A stretch of 64,000 bases of DNA from BOKV01 sp041739465 (GTDB taxonomy: Bacteria > Pseudomonadota > Alphaproteobacteria > Rhizobiales > Rhizobiaceae). The translations under genes were made by a program, and so were the position numbers. The notes beneath the pieces are model-generated. The model was given only the letters and a program-made list of their open reading frames with translations. It had not been told where the DNA came from and did no database searches. How positions within the stretch are numbered: position 1 is the stretch's first letter; each line of letters starts with the position of its first letter. This document shows positions 15,166 to 23,738 of this stretch, in pieces. Location of the stretch: positions 1 through 64,000 of the forward strand of contig JBGSNX010000034.1 of assembly GCA_041739465.1 (NCBI GenBank), given 5' to 3'.

Positions 15166-16281
15166 CTAAAGGTTGAAATCGGCGAAAACCGCATGATGAT
15201 CTGATCCGGCATGGACCGGCTTCACCAGGCTTTCATAGACTTCCCATTTTTTCGGCCGGACGCCCGGCCATGCGCCCTTGCGGAAATATCCGCCACCGGT
15301 CATCGCGCCAAAAAGTGCGGGTGACAGCAGGATGTAGTCGAGTTTGTTCGACTTCGTCGCGCCGCCATAGGTGCCCGGAAATCCGCCATCGTCGAACGCT
15401 GGATGAACGCTGCAATCTTTCAGGTCCGTTCCAGAAAGCAACGGCTCCAACGGATCGCTTTCCGGCGTGTCATTGAGATCGCCACAGATCGCCACATGTT
15501 TGATGCCTTTATTGCGCAATTCCTTGTAGATTTTCGCCACCTTTTTTGCCTGCGCCTTGCGTCTTGCATTGGATTGCGCCGGTATTCCGTAGCCCTTGCT
15601 TTTGAGATGGTTGACCAGCACCCAGATGACTTCGCCGCCCGGCGTCGTCACCTCAAACTCCGGGCAATCGCGGCTGAAAAGCCAGTCTTCCTGGCCCGGC
15701 GCCTTGTCGTGCACATGGCTGCGCATGTTGCCGATCCGGTATCCCGATGAAGTCATCAGCCCGACATCAATGCCGCGCTCGTCATTGCCGTCGATCAGCA
15801 TGATCTGGTCAAAAGGTGCCCCGCCCACAGCCGGCAATATGTCCCGGTTGAATTCCTTGAGGGCGGTTCGGTCTTCCGCTTCGACCACGGCGAATATGTT
15901 GGCCTTCAGATCACTGACAACCTGCGCCGTATTCAAAATTGCAGTCTCGTTGATTGGCTCCTCGCGAAGCTCTACCCAGCCGATCCAGTCTGTCCGGCCA
16001 GATGCCACAACTTCCACCGGGCCATTCTTGGGACGCTTCAGCAGGCTGCCCCGGTTGCGCCGCAAAATGACCATCGGCCCGGTATCACTTTTTGTCAGAC
16101 CCAGTTCCGCGATGAGTTCAAGGATTTTGTCCTTGATGGCAGGTGTGTAGACCGGCTCCTCCAGCAGTTCGGATAGCGCCTTGAATTTCTCGAGGACCGG
16201 GCGTCCCTCCGACCAGGTTTCCTGGTTGAGGGCCTTTGCACGGGAAAACAAATTCTCCACATTGTAGGATGCGATGCGCAT
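15166..16281 (-). CDS. Endonuclease/exonuclease/phosphatase family protein
   Basis: A 371-residue member of the EEP superfamily (DNase I/AP endonuclease fold), metal-dependent phosphodiesterases. The start MRIASYNVENLF is the usual first strand; the late motifs GDLNDTPESDPLEP and SDHHAVFADF hold the catalytic Asp/Asn and Asp-His pair. The ATG at 16281 has GAGG upstream; longer starts lack a site. No signal peptide is seen. The substrate cannot be told from sequence. It lies convergent to rplQ and divergent from the protease gene. Confidence 0.85.
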   Translation of the reverse strand: MRIASYNVENLFSRAKALNQETWSEGRPVLEKFKALSELLEEPVYTPAIKDKILELIAELGLTKSDTGPMVILRRNRGSLLKRPKNGPVEVVASGRTDWIGWVELREEPINETAILNTAQVVSDLKANIFAVVEAEDRTALKEFNRDILPAVGGAPFDQIMLIDGNDERGIDVGLMTSSGYRIGNMRSHVHDKAPGQEDWLFSRDCPEFEVTTPGGEVIWVLVNHLKSKGYGIPAQSNARRKAQAKKVAKIYKELRNKGIKHVAICGDLNDTPESDPLEPLLSGTDLKDCSVHPAFDDGGFPGTYGGATKSNKLDYILLSPALFGAMTGGGYFRKGAWPGVRPKKWEVYESLVKPVHAGSDHHAVFADFNL

Positions 16282-16451
16282 GCAAGCCTCCATTGACTGT
16301 GTTTGACTGAACTTGCCCCCGCAGGTTGCAATCCTGATACCTTGTGCTGTCACATGCAACTGGCGCGCCGCGCGGTTTTTGCAGCAAGCCTTTCAACTGC
16401 CCCGATCGCTGGTTATATGGGGTTCAATCCATCTGCTCTGGGAGAACCCAA

Positions 16452-17987
16452 TTGCCTCATCAATTCATCGCCAGGTTGTTTCTCGCACTCACCTTGATCA
16501 TCGGGACCGTTGCCCCGGTGCACGCGGAGGAAGGTTCAACCTCGATATTCCGCGATGCGCTCGGCAGGCTGATGGGCAGCAAGGAACCAAACGGCACCGT
16601 GCAGAACGACAAGTCGCAGCCGGCGCAGGCAGAGGTTTCGCCGCAGGTGCCGTCCTCAGCTGAGGAAATCCGGCTTTCTTTCTCGCCTGTAGTGAAAAAA
16701 GTCGCCGACTCAGTGGTGAACGTCTATGGCGTGCGGCGGCAGCGGGAAGCCCGCTCGCCCTTTGCCGGAGATCCGTTTTTCGAAAGGTTTTTCGGGCAAA
16801 TGCCGCAGAGCCGACGGGGCAACTCGTCGCTGGGTTCGGGCGTGATTGCGACTGAAGATGGAATTGTGCTGACCAACAACCACGTCATTGCCAACATGGA
16901 TGACGTCAAGATTGCGTTGGCAGATGGTCGCGAGTTCGAGTGCGACATCGTGCTTGCCGACGAAAAATCTGATCTGGCGGTTCTCAAGGTTCGCGACAAG
17001 GCGGCAAAGTTCCAGCCGATCGTCATTGGCGATTCGGATGCGGTTGCCGTTGGTGATCTGGTATTGGCCATCGGCAATCCGTTCGGGGTCGGCCAGACGG
17101 TGACCATGGGCATTGTTTCTGCGGTCTCGCGCACGTTGGCCGGCGTCAACGACTACAATTTTTTCATCCAGACAGATGCTTCCATCAACCCCGGCAATTC
17201 GGGCGGTGCACTGGTGGACATGAACGGCAGGCTCATTGGCATCAACACGATGATCTATTCACGGTCCGGCGGCTCGGTGGGCATCGGCTATGCCGTGCCT
17301 TCAAACATGACACGGGTCGTTCTCAATTCTGCCCAGACCGGCAACAAGGTCTTGCGGCCTTGGCTTGGTGCCTCGTTCCAGCCGGTATCGGCTGAAATTG
17401 CTGAAAGCCTTGGCCTTGACCGGCCGCGCGGTGCACTTGTTACAGCGATTGCCGACAAAAGCCCTGCGCGGGATGCAGGCTTGCAGCCAGGAGACATCGT
17501 GCTTGCCTTGGAAGGCAACGCCATCGAACATCCAGATGCGCTCGGTTACCGGCTGGACACTGCAGGTATTGGGGCCAAGATCGACATGACGGTTCTCTCG
17601 CGTGGCCGCGAAAAATCGGTGGAACTCACATTGCTTTCACCACCTGAAAGCGTCCCGCGCGAGGAAATAGAATTGCCGCAGCAATCGGTGCTTTGGGGCG
17701 CAAAAATCGCCAATCTGTCACCAGCCGTGGCGCAGGAAGTGGGTCTTCAAAGTGCACAGTCAGGGGTTGTGATGATGGCGGTGGCCCCGCAGTCTCCAGC
17801 AGCGCTCAACGGCATGCGCAAGGGCGATGTGGTGCGGGAGATCAACGGCGTTGAAATCACCAAGACAGCCGAACTTCTGGAAATCACCACGACCCGCACC
17901 CGCGCCTGGCAGTTTGTGGTTGAGCGTGGCGGGCGAACGCTGGTGTTTGAACGCAATGGCGGTTTCTTCCGCCAACTGGTTCGGTGA
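16452..17987 (+). CDS. Periplasmic DegP/DegQ-type serine protease
   Basis: HtrA-family protease for quality control of envelope proteins. From a TTG at 16452 (GGGAGAA upstream) it encodes 511 residues: a signal peptide ending VHA/EE, a trypsin-like domain with His144 (in NNHVI), Asp174 (in KSDLAVL) and Ser250 (in NPGNSGGAL), then two PDZ domains. An in-frame ATG at 16344 would place the signal sequence internally, so the TTG is preferred. It is 27 nt ahead of rarA, probably one transcript. Assignment to DegP versus DegQ is not possible here. Confidence 0.93.
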   Translation: MPHQFIARLFLALTLIIGTVAPVHAEEGSTSIFRDALGRLMGSKEPNGTVQNDKSQPAQAEVSPQVPSSAEEIRLSFSPVVKKVADSVVNVYGVRRQREARSPFAGDPFFERFFGQMPQSRRGNSSLGSGVIATEDGIVLTNNHVIANMDDVKIALADGREFECDIVLADEKSDLAVLKVRDKAAKFQPIVIGDSDAVAVGDLVLAIGNPFGVGQTVTMGIVSAVSRTLAGVNDYNFFIQTDASINPGNSGGALVDMNGRLIGINTMIYSRSGGSVGIGYAVPSNMTRVVLNSAQTGNKVLRPWLGASFQPVSAEIAESLGLDRPRGALVTAIADKSPARDAGLQPGDIVLALEGNAIEHPDALGYRLDTAGIGAKIDMTVLSRGREKSVELTLLSPPESVPREEIELPQQSVLWGAKIANLSPAVAQEVGLQSAQSGVVMMAVAPQSPAALNGMRKGDVVREINGVEITKTAELLEITTTRTRAWQFVVERGGRTLVFERNGGFFRQLVR

Positions 17988-18014
17988 GACTGCAATGCAG
18001 CGTGCGCGCCATTC

Positions 18015-19325
18015 ATGAGTGATCTGTTTGGTGAACCGCCGCGTTCCGATGAAAAGACCCACCGGCCACTTGCCGACAAATTGCGTCCAGCCCGGCTTGC
18101 CGATGTTGTTGGCCAGCCGCATTTGACGGGTGAGGATGGCGCACTGACGCGCATGATCCGCTCGGGAAGCCTCGGCAGCCTCATTTTCTGGGGGCCACCT
18201 GGCACGGGCAAGACCACCATTGCCCGCCTGTTGGCTGCAGAAACCAGCCTTGCATTTGAGCAGATATCGGCAATTTTTTCTGGCGTAGCTGATCTCAAGA
18301 AGGTCTTTGAGGGCGCGCGCATCCGCCGCCAAAGCGGGCGTTCCACGCTTTTGTTCGTCGATGAAATCCACCGCTTCAACCGTGCACAACAGGATTCGTT
18401 CCTGCCGGTTATGGAGGACGGCACGATCATTCTGGTTGGCGCAACCACCGAAAACCCATCCTTCGAGTTGAATGCCGCGCTGCTTTCGCGGGCCAATGTG
18501 CTGACATTTCGCCCGCTCGACGCCGAAAGCCTGGCTTTGTTGCTGGAGCGGGCTGAAGCACAGACAGGCAAGCCCCTGCCACTGGACAGCGCTGCGCGGG
18601 CGGCACTGGTGCGCATGGCCGATGGGGACGGGCGCGCTGTGTTGTCGCTTTCGGAGGAGATATGGCGCACCGCAGGTGAGGGCGAAGTTTTTGACGCCGC
18701 GCAATTGCAGAACATCCTCCAGCGGCGCGCTCCGATCTATGACAAGGGGCAGGATGGCCACTACAATCTGGTTAGCGCATTGCACAAGTCCGTGCGCGGC
18801 TCGGACCCTGACGCGGCCCTGTACTATCTTTGCCGGATGCTGGATGCAGGCGAAGATCGCCGGTTCATTGCACGGCGCCTGATGCGCATGGCGAGCGAGG
18901 ATATCGGCAATGCCGATCCGCAAGCGCTTGCCATGGTCAATTCGGCCCGCGAAGCCTGGGACTTTCTGGGTGCGCCGGAAGGCGAACTGGCGTTGGCGCA
19001 GGCAACCATTTACCTGGCCACCGCTCCCAAATCCAACGCGGTCTATACCGCCTACAAAGCGGCCATGGCTGCGGCGAAGGAAAACGGCTCGCTGTTACCG
19101 CCCAAGCACATCCTCAACGCACCAACCAAGTTGATGGCTGGTGAAGGCTATGGCGAGGGCTATCAATACGATCACGATGCACCCGATGCCTTTTCCGGGC
19201 AGGATTATTTCCCAACCGAACTCGGACGCCAGAACTTCTACGATCCGCCTGAACGTGGCTTTGAGCGGGAAATACGAAAACGCCTGGAATATTGGCAAAA
19301 GCTGCGCCAAAGCCGTCACCGCTAA
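18015..19325 (+). CDS. rarA: Replication-associated recombination protein A (AAA+ ATPase)
   Basis: RarA/MgsA acts at stalled forks and interacts with SSB. The 436-residue protein has Walker A GPPGTGKTT (60-68), Walker B FVDEIH (114-119), the sensor segment GATTENPSFE and the MgsA C-terminal region with MARAxx-type helices ending at FEREIRKRLEYWQ. It follows the protease gene closely on the same strand. Confidence 0.95.
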   Translation: MSDLFGEPPRSDEKTHRPLADKLRPARLADVVGQPHLTGEDGALTRMIRSGSLGSLIFWGPPGTGKTTIARLLAAETSLAFEQISAIFSGVADLKKVFEGARIRRQSGRSTLLFVDEIHRFNRAQQDSFLPVMEDGTIILVGATTENPSFELNAALLSRANVLTFRPLDAESLALLLERAEAQTGKPLPLDSAARAALVRMADGDGRAVLSLSEEIWRTAGEGEVFDAAQLQNILQRRAPIYDKGQDGHYNLVSALHKSVRGSDPDAALYYLCRMLDAGEDRRFIARRLMRMASEDIGNADPQALAMVNSAREAWDFLGAPEGELALAQATIYLATAPKSNAVYTAYKAAMAAAKENGSLLPPKHILNAPTKLMAGEGYGEGYQYDHDAPDAFSGQDYFPTELGRQNFYDPPERGFEREIRKRLEYWQKLRQSRHR

Positions 19326-19402
19326 GCGGCGCCGATTGATCCGGGTCAATGCACTGCGGGCAAACCGCGCCCATCCTGCTTGCAACAAAGCAGGAGGATC
19401 AA

Positions 19403-19684
19403 ATGCGTTTCACCACGACAATTGCGGTTCTGGCGATGCTGACAGCCACGCCGTCATTTGCCCAGTCCAGCGATCCGGCTTGGCTCGATGATCTCAGCTT
19501 CGAGATCGAGAACGTCAAGCAGTGCAAGATTTCGTACCTGATCAAGGTGCATGAGGGCGAACTGGGCGGGCGCAAGACTTATGAGGCGCGTGTCCAATGC
19601 GAAGACGGGCGCATGTTCGATGCAACCCGCATTGGCGATGGCGAGGAGTTCACTTTCAAGGCTTGCGAACAACAAGTTTGCTAA
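19403..19684 (+). CDS. Small secreted protein of unknown function
   Basis: A 93-residue product with a clear Sec signal (MRFTTTIAVLAMLTATPSFA, predicted cut after AQ or FA) and a short mature part containing three cysteines (C in QCKIS, QCED and the final VC), plus one in KACEQ, so disulfides are likely in the periplasm. AGGAGG lies 6 nt before the ATG, a strong site. I do not recognise the family. It sits 13 nt ahead of the HemG-like gene and may be cotranscribed. Confidence 0.75.
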   Translation: MRFTTTIAVLAMLTATPSFAQSSDPAWLDDLSFEIENVKQCKISYLIKVHEGELGGRKTYEARVQCEDGRMFDATRIGDGEEFTFKACEQQVC

Positions 19685-19696
19685 GGAGAAAACCCA

Positions 19697-20239
19697 ATGA
19701 TCATTCTCGTTGCGTATTCCACCATTGAAGGTCAAACCGGCAAGATAGCCAGATATATCGGCGAGCGCATTGAGGCCGCGGGCCACAAAACCGTGCTTGC
19801 CGATCTGGCCCAGCCCGGTTTCATGATACCCGCCGGCATCGATGCGGCAATCCTTTGCGCGCCCATTCACGGCGGGCGCTATCCGCAGACGATGATCCGT
19901 TTCGTGCAAGACTGGAAATCCGACTTGTCGTCGGTACCATCAGCGCTGGTTACCGTCTCACTGGCCATAGCCAGCCAGATCAACGAGGAACGCAGGGAAG
20001 CGCTGGCCTATCCGCAACGAATGGAGCTTGAAGCTGGTTGGGCCCCGCCAAGCCGCCACAACGCTGCCGGGGCGCTCAAATACCTCGAATACGACTACTT
20101 CAAGCGCTGGATGTTGCGACGGATAGCCGAAGCCGAAGGCGGACCTGTGGATACCACCAAGGATCATGAACTGACAGATTGGTCTGCATTGCAGGCATTT
20201 GTGCAGGCATTTCTGGCGGAGGCGGCAAAGCGCGCCTGA
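19697..20239 (+). CDS. Flavodoxin-domain protein, HemG-type protoporphyrinogen oxidase family
   Basis: A 180-residue long-chain flavodoxin fold: the N-terminal FMN phosphate loop YSTIEGQTGKIA, then CAPIHGGRYPQ and a central insertion, as in HemG, the menaquinone-dependent protoporphyrinogen IX dehydrogenase. AAGGAGAA precedes the ATG. Many alphaproteobacteria use HemJ instead, so its role in haem synthesis is an inference; a general flavodoxin is the alternative. Confidence 0.8.
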   Translation: MIILVAYSTIEGQTGKIARYIGERIEAAGHKTVLADLAQPGFMIPAGIDAAILCAPIHGGRYPQTMIRFVQDWKSDLSSVPSALVTVSLAIASQINEERREALAYPQRMELEAGWAPPSRHNAAGALKYLEYDYFKRWMLRRIAEAEGGPVDTTKDHELTDWSALQAFVQAFLAEAAKRA

Positions 20240-20243
20240 GCAA

Positions 20244-21146
20244 TCAACTCGCCGGGCGCAGAGGCTTGGTCAACGGTATTGCCCGTTTGCGCTCGCGAAC
20301 CGAGATGTAAATGGCGCAGGCAATCAGGATCGATACCCCGGCAAAGGTGTAGTTGTCGGGGAAATCACCAAAGAAATACCAACCGCAAAGCACCGAAGTG
20401 ACCATCTCGGTGTACGCCAGCGGCGAGAGCAGTGATGCTTCTCCCAGATCATAGGCGCGGGTGATGAAATAGTGGCCGATGATTGCAAACAGGCCAAGTC
20501 CCGCCAGCATGGCCCATTGTCCGGCATCTATCGGTGACCAGACGAATGGCAGCGCCGCGGTCAGCGCCAGAGTGCCCAGAAGGCTGGTCTGGAAGGTGGT
20601 AACCATCGGGTTGACGCTACCAGTCATGTGGCGCGTCAGCAGGATGTAGCAGGCAGAGGCGGTTCCCGCGCCCAGTGCCAGCAATGATCCAAGGTTGAAC
20701 TCGGTAAAACCGGGACGGATGATGATCAAGACTCCAATGAAGCCGGCGACCACTGTCGCCCAGCGACGAATGCCGACATTTTCCCTCAGGATGATCGGCG
20801 ACAACGCAGTGACGAGGATCGGCTGCACGAAATAGATCGCCAAGGTGTCGGCGATCGGCAGAAATTTGAGTGCCCAGAAGAAAAACAGAGTTCCCAGCAA
20901 CAGGAAAAAAGCTCGCCCGGCCTGCAAATGCGGCAGGCTTGGCCGGAAAACGCCCGAACCGCCAATGCACATGGCAAAGGGCAGGGTGAAGAGCATGCCA
21001 AAAGCAAACCGGCCCCAGACCAGTTGCAGGATCGGAACGCCATCTTCTGCAAGGTATTTGGCAAAGACATCGATCAGCGGAACAATGGCCATTGCGGCCA
21101 GCATCAGGCCGACGGCAAGAACCGTGTTCTGGTTGGTCGCGATCAT
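20244..21146 (-). CDS. EamA/DMT-family membrane transporter
   Basis: About 300 residues with ten hydrophobic segments forming two EamA repeats, a drug/metabolite transporter. Visible segments include AAMAIVPLIDVFAKYL at the start and EMVTSVLCGWYFFGD near the end. The ATG at 21146 is chosen as the first Met just before the first membrane segment; the binding site is weak, and upstream in-frame sequence is not membrane-like. Substrate unknown. Convergent with the flavodoxin gene. Confidence 0.88.
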   Translation of the reverse strand: MIATNQNTVLAVGLMLAAMAIVPLIDVFAKYLAEDGVPILQLVWGRFAFGMLFTLPFAMCIGGSGVFRPSLPHLQAGRAFFLLLGTLFFFWALKFLPIADTLAIYFVQPILVTALSPIILRENVGIRRWATVVAGFIGVLIIIRPGFTEFNLGSLLALGAGTASACYILLTRHMTGSVNPMVTTFQTSLLGTLALTAALPFVWSPIDAGQWAMLAGLGLFAIIGHYFITRAYDLGEASLLSPLAYTEMVTSVLCGWYFFGDFPDNYTFAGVSILIACAIYISVRERKRAIPLTKPLRPAS

Positions 21147-21376
21147 GGGTTTTCGCGCGAGCAAGCTGCGTATGTGGAGCGCAAACCACGCATGAAGAAG
21201 GCCTTTGCGCCCAAGTCCTGAATCTGTGACGGCATTTGCATTGCCTGCGGGTACCACCTTCAATCTGCCGGTGTCAAAGCCGGCGGCAACCGATTGCGGC
21301 AAACTTGCTCCGGTTCGGTGTTTCACCGGCGCTTGCACCCTTTCATGCCGGACCAAAACCGTTTATCAGACCGCTC

Positions 21377-21757
21377 ATGAACCATTTGCTGCTCGTGGCG
21401 GCTGGCGGCGCGATTGGCGCCAGCCTGCGCCACCTCGTCAACCTTGCTGCCTTGCGCGTCGCCGGACCCGGATTTCCCTGGGCAACGCTGTTCGTCAATG
21501 TTTTGGGCTCGCTCGCCATGGGCCTGCTGGTTGGTTGGCTGGCGCGCCGTGCAGGCGGCAGTTCGATGGAACTTCGGCAGTTTCTTGCGACGGGAATTCT
21601 GGGCGGCTTCACCACGTTTTCTGCGTTTTCGCTGGATTTTGCCGTGCTTTGGGAACGCAACGCAATTGGACAGGCCGGTCTTTATGTTGCTTTCAGTGTC
21701 GCTTTGTCGCTGGCTGCGGTATTTGCCGGTCTGTGGCTTTCAAGGGTGCCTTCATGA
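21377..21757 (+). CDS. crcB: Fluoride channel Fluc/CrcB
   Basis: Small dual-topology fluoride exporter. The 126 residues contain the CrcB pattern GGAIGASLRHLVN, the PWATLFVNVLGSLAMGLL helix and the GFTTFSAFSLDF motif with the filter phenylalanines. It overlaps the rluC start by four bases (ATGA). I found no fluoride riboswitch upstream. Confidence 0.94.
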   Translation: MNHLLLVAAGGAIGASLRHLVNLAALRVAGPGFPWATLFVNVLGSLAMGLLVGWLARRAGGSSMELRQFLATGILGGFTTFSAFSLDFAVLWERNAIGQAGLYVAFSVALSLAAVFAGLWLSRVPS

Positions 21758-22749
21758 GCCTTGTAGAAAATCTCGGCGTTGCAGCAGATGAAAGCGGCAT
21801 GCGGCTCGACCGCTGGTTCAAGCAGCATTTCCCCGGTCTTGGCTTTGCACAATTGCAAAAACTCTTGCGCTCGGGACAAATCCGGGTCGACGGCGGCCGG
21901 GTAAAAAGCGAAACACGACTTTCCCCCGGCCAAAGTGTGCGAATTCCCCCGATGGTTTCGGCTATGAAGGCGGGTGAGGGCACAATTGCCGGAAAACACC
22001 TGACCGCCAACACCATCCGCAATGTCGGCGATGCCGAGGTCTTGCGCGCCATGTTGCTGCACGAAGACAAGAAAGTTTTCGTGTTCAACAAACCCGCCGG
22101 TCTTGCAGTGCAAGGCGGTTCGGGTGTTGTGCGCCACGTCGATTTCATGCTCGACGCGTTGCGAAATGAGAAAGGTGAAAAGCCCCGGCTGGTGCACAGG
22201 CTCGACCGCGACACGTCCGGCGTGCTTGTGGTTGCCCGCACCCGTGGTGCCGCAGAGGCGCTTGCCAAATCCTTTCGGGTTCGCGAGACCGAGAAAATCT
22301 ACTGGGCAATCTGCCGTGGCGTTCCTGCAAAGCAGTCTGGCCGCATTTCGACCTGGCTGGTCAAGGAAAAGACCGAAGACGGCGACAAGATGCGCATTGC
22401 CCGCCATGGCGAGCCGGGGGCGGATCATTCTGAATCCAACTACCGTGTTGTGGACATCGCTGCGCAAAACCTCAGCTGGTTGGAACTACAACCCGTCACC
22501 GGGCGAACCCACCAATTGCGTGTCCACACCGCCCATATCGGCCATCCGATCATTGGCGATCCGAAATATTTCAACGTTGAAAACTGGGAATTTCCAGGCG
22601 GCGTCCAGAAGCGTCTGCATCTGCATGCGCGCAGGATTCGCATCCCGCATCCAGATGGCGGCATGATCGACATTACAGCGCCATTGCCCCCGCACATGGA
22701 GCAGACATTCAACCTGCTTGGCCTTGATGAGCGCACGGCAGAGGAATAG
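21754..22749 (+). CDS. rluC: 23S rRNA pseudouridine synthase, RluC family
   Basis: RluA/RluC-family enzyme that isomerises uridines in 23S rRNA. The 331-residue protein has an N-terminal S4 RNA-binding domain (MRLDRWFKQHFP, IRVDGGRVK) and a catalytic domain with HRLDRDTSG, which holds the catalytic Asp, and the later GRTHQLRVH motif. Start codon overlaps the crcB stop. RluC rather than RluD is suggested by the context and S4 sequence, not proven. Confidence 0.9.
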   Translation: MSLVENLGVAADESGMRLDRWFKQHFPGLGFAQLQKLLRSGQIRVDGGRVKSETRLSPGQSVRIPPMVSAMKAGEGTIAGKHLTANTIRNVGDAEVLRAMLLHEDKKVFVFNKPAGLAVQGGSGVVRHVDFMLDALRNEKGEKPRLVHRLDRDTSGVLVVARTRGAAEALAKSFRVRETEKIYWAICRGVPAKQSGRISTWLVKEKTEDGDKMRIARHGEPGADHSESNYRVVDIAAQNLSWLELQPVTGRTHQLRVHTAHIGHPIIGDPKYFNVENWEFPGGVQKRLHLHARRIRIPHPDGGMIDITAPLPPHMEQTFNLLGLDERTAEE

Positions 22750-22756
22750 CTGAAAA

Positions 22757-23530
22757 ATGCGTGAGATTCTTGAAGACCTTGGCGACGGCAACGATCCCAC
22801 CCGGCAAGTGCAAAAAGGCATGCGCCAGCAATTGCCAAAACGCTTTTATGAAACGGCTATCGCCGGGCCTGCAGATGGCGGCCACGGCGTGTTCCTCGAT
22901 GGAAAGCCGGTACGCACGCCCGCGCGAAGCCTGTTCATCCTACCAACGGCATCGGCAGCATCGCTCGTTGCCGCTGAATTTGCCGCGCAGAAAACCGAAA
23001 TCAATCCGTCTTTGATGCCGCTGACCCGGTTGGCCAACACCATCCTTGACGGCATTGTGCCTGACCCGCAGCCGGTAGCTGAAGACATCATGCGCTTTGC
23101 CGCCACCGATCTTGTCTGTTACCGCGCTAGCGCTCCGCAGGAGCTTGTGGCGTTGCAGGCGCAAGCCTGGGACCCGGTGGTGGACTGGTACCGGGACGCC
23201 CATGGTGCCAATTTCATGCTGGCACAGGGCGTTATGCACGTTGCCCAACCCCGTGAGGCTTTGGCAGTTTTCGGCACATTGGTGCGCAGGCACAGCGATG
23301 CATTCAAGCTGGGATGTCTGCACACGGTTACATCGCTGACCGGCTCTGCTTTGTTGGCCATTGCCATGGCAGAAGGGTTCATAGACGCTGGGGAGGCGTG
23401 GCGCTGTGCCCGCGTCGACGAAGAGTGGAACCGGCGGCAATGGGGTGATGACGCCGAAGCCGTCAGCCGCGAAGCGTTTCGTAAAACCGAAATGCTGGCC
23501 GCTGCCGAAATGTGGAATGCTCTTCATTGA
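22757..23530 (+). CDS. ATP12-family F1-ATPase assembly chaperone
   Basis: ATP12 proteins bind the F1 alpha subunit during ATP synthase assembly; they occur in mitochondria and alphaproteobacteria. The 257 residues include the family segments FYETAIAG, VFLDGKPVRTPARS, EWNRRQWGDDAEA and the central DLVCYRASAP. It follows rluC by 7 nt, a conserved alphaproteobacterial pairing. Confidence 0.92.
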   Translation: MREILEDLGDGNDPTRQVQKGMRQQLPKRFYETAIAGPADGGHGVFLDGKPVRTPARSLFILPTASAASLVAAEFAAQKTEINPSLMPLTRLANTILDGIVPDPQPVAEDIMRFAATDLVCYRASAPQELVALQAQAWDPVVDWYRDAHGANFMLAQGVMHVAQPREALAVFGTLVRRHSDAFKLGCLHTVTSLTGSALLAIAMAEGFIDAGEAWRCARVDEEWNRRQWGDDAEAVSREAFRKTEMLAAAEMWNALH

Positions 23531-23565
23531 TTTAATGTATATAATTCAATATCTTGGCGTGTAAA

Positions 23566-23641
23566 CCTGAATCAGTTTCATGCCGCCTTGAATCAATTTC
23601 TCATGCAGTTGAATCAATGTGCAAAGCGCCTGAAGTTCAGG
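23566..23641 (+). repeat. Four 21-bp-phased units, three with GANTC methylation sites
   Basis: Units begin at 23566 (CCTGAATCAGTTT), 23587 (CTTGAATCAATTT), 23608 (GTTGAATCAATGT) and 23629 (CCTGAAGTTCAGG). The spacing is exactly 21 bp, two helical turns. The first three contain GAATC, a GANTC (CcrM) site; the fourth is a perfect 13-nt palindrome in register. TTAACCAT, a CtrA-type half box, follows at 23655-23662, then TAAGC-N6-GCTTA at 23680-23695. Presumably the control region of the gene at 23739. Confidence 0.65.
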
Positions 23642-23738
23642 GCGTTGTTGATTGTTAACCATGTTTGTTTCCCAAAAAATAAGCTTGAACGCTTAAATTG
23701 CAGCAAGCCATGCGGTTTGGGTTGCGGAGTGAGTGTTC

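Noticed and set aside
21147..21376. Possible fluoride riboswitch ahead of crcB
   Set aside because: The conserved GGNGAUGG...CUGAUG core with its pseudoknot is not present in the leader.
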